The notes under the pieces are model-generated. The model was not told the origin of the DNA, did no database searches, and worked only from the letters and a program-made list of their open reading frames with translations. The position numbers and the translations under genes are program-made. A DNA stretch of 42,542 nucleotides, taken from a virus. This document shows, one piece after another, positions 38,170-42,542 of this stretch; position 1 is the stretch's first letter, and each line of letters begins with the position of its first letter. The stretch covers positions 1-42,542 of the IMG/VR virus record IMGVR_UViG_3300008450_009256; one strand, given 5' to 3'.

Positions 38170-38432
38170 CCGGCGCACGCTACAAGACCCTGCGGCTGAT
38201 GCTCGGCACGCAAAACGAAGTGGCCGAAAGGCTCGGCGTTCATCGTGTGACCATCGCAAAACGCGAGGCTGGAACCATCCCGATTACCACTGAGGCGGCG
38301 CTTGCAATACTGGCCCTTCCAAAACACGTCGCGGAGCGGAAGAAAGTGGCGGCGGTGGGGGCGAAACGCTCGTGCCCGAAGCGCAAAAAATACAACGAAT
38401 CAAGCTCTGCGACGCGCGAGGAAAGGCCATGA
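38166..38432 (+). CDS. XRE/Cro-like regulator
   Basis: An 88-aa protein. Residues 4-50 hold a Cro/cI-type HTH: YKTLRLMLGTQNEVAERLGV followed by HRVTIAKREAGTIPITTEAA. The C-terminal ~35 residues are basic (KRSCPKRKKYNESSSATREE). It likely autoregulates this operon through the palindrome at 37871-37889. Overlaps of 4 bases with both neighbours place it in one transcript with the recombinase and nucleotidyltransferase genes, so it may control them. Confidence 0.7.
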   Translation: MTGARYKTLRLMLGTQNEVAERLGVHRVTIAKREAGTIPITTEAALAILALPKHVAERKKVAAVGAKRSCPKRKKYNESSSATREERP

Positions 38433-38788
38433 GCGAACAAACGATAAGGTGCCCTCAGTGCAACGGTTCGGCGTGGGTATCGCCGTCGAATGTCCCAGGA
38501 CTGATGAAGTCGTGCTGGAGGTGTAAGGGCACCGGGCGGATTTCGACAACGGGTGAGTCGGAGGATGAAAAGCGTTCGCAGCAGCGCGCTGGTTCTGCGC
38601 TGAGAGCGGAAATTGACCGAAGGAAAGAGGAAGCGCGACTGGAGATGAAGGTTGCCAGGGGTATGGGCAAATCTTACGCGCTGATCCTCAACCACGGAAA
38701 GAGAGTCGCGCTGGTCGGATTAGAAAAATGGTTGGACGAAAAGCAAACGCTTCAACCAGCGCAGAACGCTGGCGATCAGCAACGATGA
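38429..38788 (+). CDS. Zinc-ribbon-type protein
   Basis: A 119-aa protein. MSEQTIRCPQCNGSAWVSPS leads to SCWRCKGTGRIS: two CxxC pairs (C8/C11 and about C29/C32) in the CPxCxGxG...CxxCxGTG layout of DnaJ-type zinc centres. Residues 40-75 are a charged helix (AEIDRRKEEARLEMKVARGM), and the C-terminus is VGLEKWLDEKQTLQPAQN. The zinc ribbon probably mediates nucleic-acid or protein contact. Target unknown. Confidence 0.6.
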   Translation: MSEQTIRCPQCNGSAWVSPSNVPGLMKSCWRCKGTGRISTTGESEDEKRSQQRAGSALRAEIDRRKEEARLEMKVARGMGKSYALILNHGKRVALVGLEKWLDEKQTLQPAQNAGDQQR

Positions 38789-38825
38789 CGAGCAACCCGG
38801 TCTTTCAACTCGAACCACAAACCAC

Positions 38826-39125
38826 ATGAACACACCCGAAAACCCAAATCCAACCGGCGGCACCGAAGCAAGCAAACCAGTGACGCCACCCATCGACCCG
38901 CCGCGTTCTGGCGAGGAAATCGTTTGCTGCATCGGCTTGTTCGAGAGCTTGGCGAAGATCGCCGAGCGGAGTGCCGTGTCCTGCCGCGTGAGCAGCGGGA
39001 GCAATCCCGACTACTCAATCGCGTTCTGGACCGCTGGCATCGTGTTGGACGGAATCACAGCGGAGCTTCGAGCGGAGATAGAAAAGCTCTCGAACAGTAA
39101 ATTCAACGAACGGGAGTCTGCCTAA
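38826..39125 (+). CDS. Hypothetical protein upstream of recombinase
   Basis: A 99-aa protein: Pro/Thr-rich N-terminus (NTPENPNPTGGTEASKPVTP), then a globular helical part (IVCCIGLFESLAKIAERSAV, AELRAEIEKLSNSKFN). Leader CGAACCACAAACCAC is CA-rich. The stop TAA overlaps the recombinase ATG (TAATG), so both are translated together. It could be a directionality or accessory factor, but no HTH is visible. Confidence 0.5.
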   Translation: MNTPENPNPTGGTEASKPVTPPIDPPRSGEEIVCCIGLFESLAKIAERSAVSCRVSSGSNPDYSIAFWTAGIVLDGITAELRAEIEKLSNSKFNERESA

Positions 39126-40111
39126 TGTCACTGCGCGCGATGTTTGAGGAGGCGGCGGATTTTGTGGGCCTCGCCGAGCGTTCACGGGAGACGTATTGGA
39201 GCTGGACCGGGACTTTTTTCCGGGCAGTGAAGAAGCCGGCGAGGGAGTGGCGTGGGGCGGATTGGGAATTTTTCGAGCGGTGGCTGATGGCTCAGCGACC
39301 GGCCTATTCGGTGGCGGCGCGCAAGCAGGCGCGGTCGGCGGTGAATTTCATTTTCCGGCATGTGCTGAAGCTGGAGGTGGGGCGGCTGGAGTTGCCTCAT
39401 CTGCCGAAGCCGGAACCGGCGCTGGTGGTGGTGCCGACGCGTGAGGAGTTGGTGCGGCTGTTCGCGGGCCTGCGCGGGCAGGATTGGCTGGCTTGTCGGA
39501 TCATGCACGGGTCGGGCACGCGGGTGGAGGAGACGTGCAGGATTCGCGTGCAGGATGTGGACATCGAGAAGGCTCGGCTGCGCGTGTGGGATGGCAAAGG
39601 GGAGAAGAATCGCGTGACGGTGCTGCCGGTGAATTTGCTGCCAGCTCTGAAGCGTCAGATCGACTGGCGCAAGGCGGTGCATGAGCGTGATGTGGCGGAG
39701 GGAAACGGCTTTGTGGAGCTGCCAGGCCGAGTTGGGCGGAAGTGGAGGGGTGCGGCGCGTGCGCTGGGATGGCAGTGGCTGCTGGCGTCCGGCGATGTGG
39801 TGAAGCAGCATCGGTGGTATCACTCGCCGGGGTGTGTGCAGCGGGCGCTGAAGTGCGCGCGCGAGGCCGCGGGGATCGTGAAGCGGATCGTGCCTCATTC
39901 GCTGCGCAAGGTGTTTGCGAGCGAGCTTCAGCAGGCGGGGATGCCGGCGCGGGAGATTCAGGGGCTGCTGGGGCACGCGGATCTGAATACGACGGCGACG
40001 CATTATCTGGAGGCGAATGCGGAGGGTGCTTTTTCTCCGGCGGATGTGCCCGCGGCGGCTTTGCAACGGCCCTGGGCGATTGAGCGTAAGGAGGCGCTGC
40101 GGCTGCGATGA
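39125..40111 (+). CDS. Tyrosine recombinase of the integron-integrase (IntI-like) type
   Basis: A 328-aa tyrosine recombinase. N-terminal SAM-like core-binding domain (about 1-95). Catalytic set: R133 (GSGTRVEETCRIRVQDVD), K158 region (GKGEKNRVTVLP), H258-x-x-R261 (VPHSLRKVF), H284 (LLGHADLNTT) and Y294 (THYLE). Between the K motif and HxxR lies FVELPGRVGRKWRGAARALG then WQWLLAS and ...CVQRALKCAREAAGI, which aligns with the IntI1 stretch [24 protein letters not shown]...FQRAFKRAVEQAGI, including the integron-specific extra helix. Xer and lambda integrases lack this insert. The nucleophile is one residue later after H284 than in IntI1. Length matches IntI (320-340). It follows a phage gene with TAATG overlap and overlaps the next gene by 4 bases. 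Confidence 0.85.
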   Translation: MSLRAMFEEAADFVGLAERSRETYWSWTGTFFRAVKKPAREWRGADWEFFERWLMAQRPAYSVAARKQARSAVNFIFRHVLKLEVGRLELPHLPKPEPALVVVPTREELVRLFAGLRGQDWLACRIMHGSGTRVEETCRIRVQDVDIEKARLRVWDGKGEKNRVTVLPVNLLPALKRQIDWRKAVHERDVAEGNGFVELPGRVGRKWRGAARALGWQWLLASGDVVKQHRWYHSPGCVQRALKCAREAAGIVKRIVPHSLRKVFASELQQAGMPAREIQGLLGHADLNTTATHYLEANAEGAFSPADVPAAALQRPWAIERKEALRLR

Positions 40112-40554
40112 CACCGGAACAATTCGTGAGGCACTGGCACGCGGTGGCGAAGATTGGGGCGCCGCGTTTTTTTCCCGATGGATGGCTTCGGCAGGCGGAT
40201 GTGCTGATGAGCAAGGGCATCACGGCAGAGGATCTGACGGTGGTGGCGAATTGGATGCGGTCGCAGATGGCGCGGTCGCAGAACCGGGAGCAGAACTCGG
40301 TGGCGTTCAATGCGGCGAGCTTCGGCTGGGTGAAGATGTTCGGCGAGTTCGGCGCGAGCAATCAGCATGAGACTTTCATCGCTCGGCTCACGCTGGCGGA
40401 GGCCGCTCGCAAGCCCGCGGCTAGGGCCGTGCATGATCCGCGCACGGCGGCTGCACATCCGGTGAATGAGGAGGATCTGGCGAAGATGCGCGCGGCGAAT
40501 GCTGCGGCTCTGGAGGAATTTGAGATGAAGATGCGCGGAGGACCGGGGCGATGA
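40108..40554 (+). CDS. Hypothetical early protein
   Basis: A 148-aa protein beginning MTPEQFVRHWHAVAKIGAPR and overlapping the recombinase gene by 4 bases. Helical, with WLRQADVLMSKGITAEDLTV and ANWMRSQMARSQ; the C-terminus is MRAANAAALEEFEMKMRGG. The pattern recalls small helicase-loader or primosome-type early proteins but no motif confirms this. It overlaps the next gene by 4 bases. Confidence 0.5.
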   Translation: MTPEQFVRHWHAVAKIGAPRFFPDGWLRQADVLMSKGITAEDLTVVANWMRSQMARSQNREQNSVAFNAASFGWVKMFGEFGASNQHETFIARLTLAEAARKPAARAVHDPRTAAAHPVNEEDLAKMRAANAAALEEFEMKMRGGPGR

Positions 40555-40889
40555 GCGATCCTGTCGTGCCACAACACACGGCTCCGGGCGTGCAGGCGGA
40601 CCAGCGCACGCTGGGCTTCATTCGGGAGTGCGGCCTGACCGTGGAGATGGATGCGAGGGCGCTGCGGCGTCTGCACGCGGAGATCGAGAAGGTGCTGGCG
40701 GCGGCGACTTCGCCGGTAAGCACGATCCGCGAGAACTGCGGCAGCGATCCGGCGTCGCTGCCCGGCCAGCTCGTGACGGTGCTGCAAATGGGTGTCGGGT
40801 ATTTCCGCGCGGCGGCGGATACGATCAAGGCGCTCTTTAAGGCGCGGAATGCGGCGCGGCGGTCGCACAGGAAGAAAGGAGACAAGTGA
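40551..40889 (+). CDS. Hypothetical early protein
   Basis: A 112-aa protein. Central helices LRRLHAEIEKVLAAATSPVS and VTVLQMGVGYFRAAADTIKA, and a strongly basic end (RNAARRSHRKKGDK) suggesting nucleic-acid contact. No family was recognised. Coupled on both sides by 4-base overlaps, downstream with the nucleotidyltransferase through GTGA. Confidence 0.5.
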   Translation: MSDPVVPQHTAPGVQADQRTLGFIRECGLTVEMDARALRRLHAEIEKVLAAATSPVSTIRENCGSDPASLPGQLVTVLQMGVGYFRAAADTIKALFKARNAARRSHRKKGDK

Positions 40890-41545
40890 ACGAGACGCGG
40901 AACCTGATCGAGATGGAGACGACTGCGGAGAAGGTGAAGTATCCTCGCGCGCAGGCGCTCCGGGTGGCCAGGGAACTCTGCGATGTGCTCGGGCCGCTGT
41001 GCGAGACGGACGATGCCGGTGTGCCGTTGCTGAAGGTGTGCGGTTCGCTGCGGCGGATGAAGGAGCAGGTGGGCGATGTGGAGATGGTGTTCGTGCCGAG
41101 GACGCGGTCGCTGTGCGCGGAGGAGCGCGACCTTTTCGGCGTCGTGACGCGCCCGGCGAAGACGGTGTATGAGACGCACCTGGTGATGGATCATCTCGTG
41201 TCGCACTGCGCGCTCTCGCGCCGGCTGAAGTGCGACGGCTCGCAGACGTGGGGGCAGTGGATTCGGCTCGCGGTGCATGTGGCGTCCGGCGTGCCGGTGG
41301 ATTTTTTCGCCTGCTCGCGCGCGGCGTGGTGGAACATCGTGGCGTGCCGCACAGGTGGGGCTCGGAGCAATGTCGCCGTCGCGAGTGCGGCGATTGTGAA
41401 GGGCTGGCGCTGGGACATGGGGCCGGAGTCGCCGGGCTTCTGGCGTCCGCAGGGCCTTGGTCGGGAGTATCACGCGGTGCGCAGTGAGGCGGAGGTGTTT
41501 GAATTTGTGGGGATGCCCTGCAAGAAGCCGGAGGAACGCGAGTGA
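40886..41545 (+). CDS. PolX/DNA polymerase beta-type nucleotidyltransferase
   Basis: A 219-aa protein from GTG (40886). KVCGSLRRMKEQVGDVEMVF (50-69) is the pol-beta G-S-x-R-R ... G-D-x-(D/E) motif: G53-S54, R56-R57, D64 and E66; GVPVDFFAC supplies D139 as third metal ligand. Then ACRTGGARSNVAVASAAIVKGW corresponds to the thumb TGS...A...KG stretch, and EVFEFVGMP...PEERE to the usual LGL-x-x-x-P-P-E-x-R-E end. Pol beta uses D-D-D; here the second residue is E, as I recall for other phage members of this group. The lyase and helix-hairpin-helix parts of full PolX are absent. It may add or fill nucleotides at ends or gaps, perhaps in repair of transposition junctions (inference). Confidence 0.75.
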   Translation: MNETRNLIEMETTAEKVKYPRAQALRVARELCDVLGPLCETDDAGVPLLKVCGSLRRMKEQVGDVEMVFVPRTRSLCAEERDLFGVVTRPAKTVYETHLVMDHLVSHCALSRRLKCDGSQTWGQWIRLAVHVASGVPVDFFACSRAAWWNIVACRTGGARSNVAVASAAIVKGWRWDMGPESPGFWRPQGLGREYHAVRSEAEVFEFVGMPCKKPEERE

Positions 41546-42084
41546 GCTTTTCCCGCGCACAGCAGCCGGAGTTTCGCAAGCTGGTGAAGCTGGCATGGGC
41601 GGCGCATTGCCGCATGGAGAGCTTGGCGGAGACGGACAAGGCCGGCGAGCGGGCTTGGTATGAGGCGCAGCTTTTCGAGGCGACGGGGAATTCGACGAGC
41701 CGCGCGTGCAATGCGGGGCGCGATTACGACCGGGCGATGGCGCATTTTGAGACGGTCGCGGGCTCGGGGGTGAAGTGGAATCTGCGGCTGTTTGGAGGGG
41801 ATGCGAAGCGCATCCTGCATCAGCTCCGCGAGGTGAGTGACGAGCATCAACTCGACGAGGAGTATCTGCGCGGGGTGGCGAGGCGGATGCTGAATCGTGA
41901 GTATCTGCCGGAGCTGCACACGCTGTCGCGCGAGACGCTCATCACCATTCTGGGTGAGGTTAAGCGGCACATTCGCCGGGCGCTGAAACGCGGCCCGGCC
42001 GAGCAGGACGAGGTGGTGCCGTCCGTGAGCGGATTTCACCGGGTGCGGCGTGGGGTGGTGAGCCCGGAGAATTGTCCGTTCTAA
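41542..42084 (+). CDS. GemA / Mu gp16-like regulatory protein (DUF1018-like)
   Basis: A 180-aa protein from GTG (41542), overlapping the preceding stop. The pattern KLVKLAWAAHCRMESLAETD, AWYEAQLFEATGNSTSRACN and DYDRAMAHFETVAGSGV follows the gp16/GemA family order (K-x-x-I-x-x-A, L-D-x-x-x-Y-R-x-x-L-x-x-x-T-G-x-x-S-x-x-x-x-x, ...). The C-terminal part ends with RVRRGVVSPENCPF. GemA-type genes lie near the end of the early region in Mu-like phages, which agrees. Its role in Mu is modulation of host gene expression and DNA topology, and is not well defined. Confidence 0.55.
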   Translation: MSFSRAQQPEFRKLVKLAWAAHCRMESLAETDKAGERAWYEAQLFEATGNSTSRACNAGRDYDRAMAHFETVAGSGVKWNLRLFGGDAKRILHQLREVSDEHQLDEEYLRGVARRMLNREYLPELHTLSRETLITILGEVKRHIRRALKRGPAEQDEVVPSVSGFHRVRRGVVSPENCPF

Positions 42085-42088
42085 GCCG

Positions 42089-42316
42089 ATGAAGACGGTG
42101 GCGAAGTTGCGGGCGTTTCTGACGAGCGACGAGGCCAAGCTGCTGATGCGCACGAATGATCGAGCGCTCGCGGAACTGGTGCTGGAGGCGTTGCGCCTAG
42201 ATGCCGCTGGGAAACAGAACGGGGCGCTGGCTCTGAGCGAGGCCGGGGCGATTGCGTTCCGGGCGCGGCAGCCGGAGCGGGAGGAACTGGTGGCTGCGAT
42301 GTTCCGGCTTGCGTGA
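42089..42316 (+). CDS. Small protein at prophage right edge
   Basis: A 75-aa helical protein: MKTVAKLRAFLTSDEAKLLM, RALAELVLEALRLDAAGKQN, and a C-terminus ending EELVAAMFRLA. It starts 4 bases after the GemA-like stop and is the last gene before the right-end region. In Mu the Mor activator follows the gem region; this protein is too short and lacks a Mor/C HTH, so I do not assign it. The last codons contain TTCCGGCTTG, a word repeated in the right-end region. Confidence 0.5.
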   Translation: MKTVAKLRAFLTSDEAKLLMRTNDRALAELVLEALRLDAAGKQNGALALSEAGAIAFRARQPEREELVAAMFRLA

Positions 42317-42542
42317 TGGCGGCGATGATCGGCGTGTTTTTCGGAGGCTTGCAAGACCTTTGCATCGGGGCTGCTAAGCTCGAATCGGACGGCGGAGGTG
42401 TGTCTCATTCAGTTGCAAATGTTGCCGCAAGCGGTCTTCGCAGGCTCACATTCACTTTCCGGGCTTGGCCACGCCGCGGGTCTCTTTACTTCCGGGCTAT
42501 TCCGGCTTGTTCCGGTGTTCTCAATCCTAGTGCAACAGATCA
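42317..42542. other. Presumed right-end region with TTCCGG repeats
   Basis: Non-coding, 226 bases to the window end. TTCCGG words start at 42457, 42490, 42500 and 42510; the last three are exactly 10 bp apart (TTCCGGGCTA, TTCCGGCTTG, TTCCGGTGTT), a helical-phase array. Further TTCCGG words occur at 42257 and 42302 in the last gene. TTGCAA-type words (42413-42418 and near 42351) resemble one at the left end. The final bases read as TGATCTGTTGCAC on the minus strand, compatible with a 5'-TG transposon terminus, but no right host flank is available to prove it. Confidence 0.45.

Noticed and set aside
39125-42542. Integron gene cassettes with attC sites
   Set aside because: No attC-like imperfect palindromes with paired core sites were seen beside the IntI-like gene; the neighbours overlap as an operon, unlike cassettes.
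1-42542. tRNA or rRNA genes
   Set aside because: No cloverleaf with conserved T-loop or rRNA segment was noticed on either strand; a dedicated scan was not possible.

Overview
The window is almost entirely one Mu-like (transposable) prophage in a GC-rich Gram-negative bacterium. The absence of Shine-Dalgarno sequences before most starts, the CA-rich leaders and the interspersed heptamer and palindrome repeats fit a Verrucomicrobiota/PVC-type host, but this is an inference from style and not from a marker gene. The first ~69 bases are the only host DNA visible: they encode the middle of a UDP-glucuronate decarboxylase/NAD-epimerase that runs into a foreign stop codon, so the prophage left end lies at about position 64-72. 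No host gene is seen on the right; the last ~225 bases are non-coding and repeat-rich and look like the right terminal region.

Layout. (1) 193-27205, minus strand: one long late operon, read right to left. It starts with lysis genes (holin-like protein fused to a lipoprotein module, hypothetical, amidase, membrane protein), then a winged-helix protein, small and large terminase (gp27/gp28-like), a 40-codon ORF, portal (gp29/DUF935-like), protease/scaffold (I-like), two small signal-bearing proteins, major capsid, gp36-like connector, F-like minor head protein, G-like morphogenesis protein, an 830-aa fibre with a seven-repeat propeller, a DUF4376-like protein, tail terminator, tail tube, chaperone-position protein, tape measure, and a set of tail-tip/baseplate proteins. 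No sheath gene is visible, so a Mu-like head on a long non-contractile tail (B3/D3112 style) is most likely. (2) 27297-28440: the switch, two divergent ribbon-helix-helix (RHH) regulators around a 71-bp intergenic region holding a perfect 19-bp palindrome and a matching half site; the leftward one is followed by a membrane protein and a nested Cys-rich ORF. (3) 28437-37097, plus strand: early operon of small proteins, three helix-turn-helix proteins, a MuA-like transposase with an apparent D-E-E catalytic triad, a MuB-like ATPase and a DUF2786 protein, ending at a strong hairpin. (4) 37180-37546, minus: a two-gene island. (5) 37897-42316, plus: a second early operon with its own palindromic promoter, an XRE regulator, a zinc-ribbon protein, an integron-integrase-like tyrosine recombinase, a PolX-type nucleotidyltransferase and a GemA/gp16-like protein.

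How it works together. The RHH pair probably sets lysogeny versus lytic growth. MuA/MuB-like proteins move the phage by transposition; the second operon adds a site-specific recombinase and a nucleotidyltransferase of unknown role; the leftward operon builds the head and tail and lyses the cell. Most neighbouring genes overlap by 1-4 bases (ATGA, GTGA, TGATG), so translational coupling is the rule. Where genes do not overlap, the leader is usually CA-rich, and several leaders consist of 7-bp tandem repeats placed directly before the start codon with the CA-rich strand always in sense. The most unusual items are the IntI-like recombinase inside a transposable phage, the heptamer leaders, the paired RHH switch, and the opposed direction of early and late halves compared with Mu.
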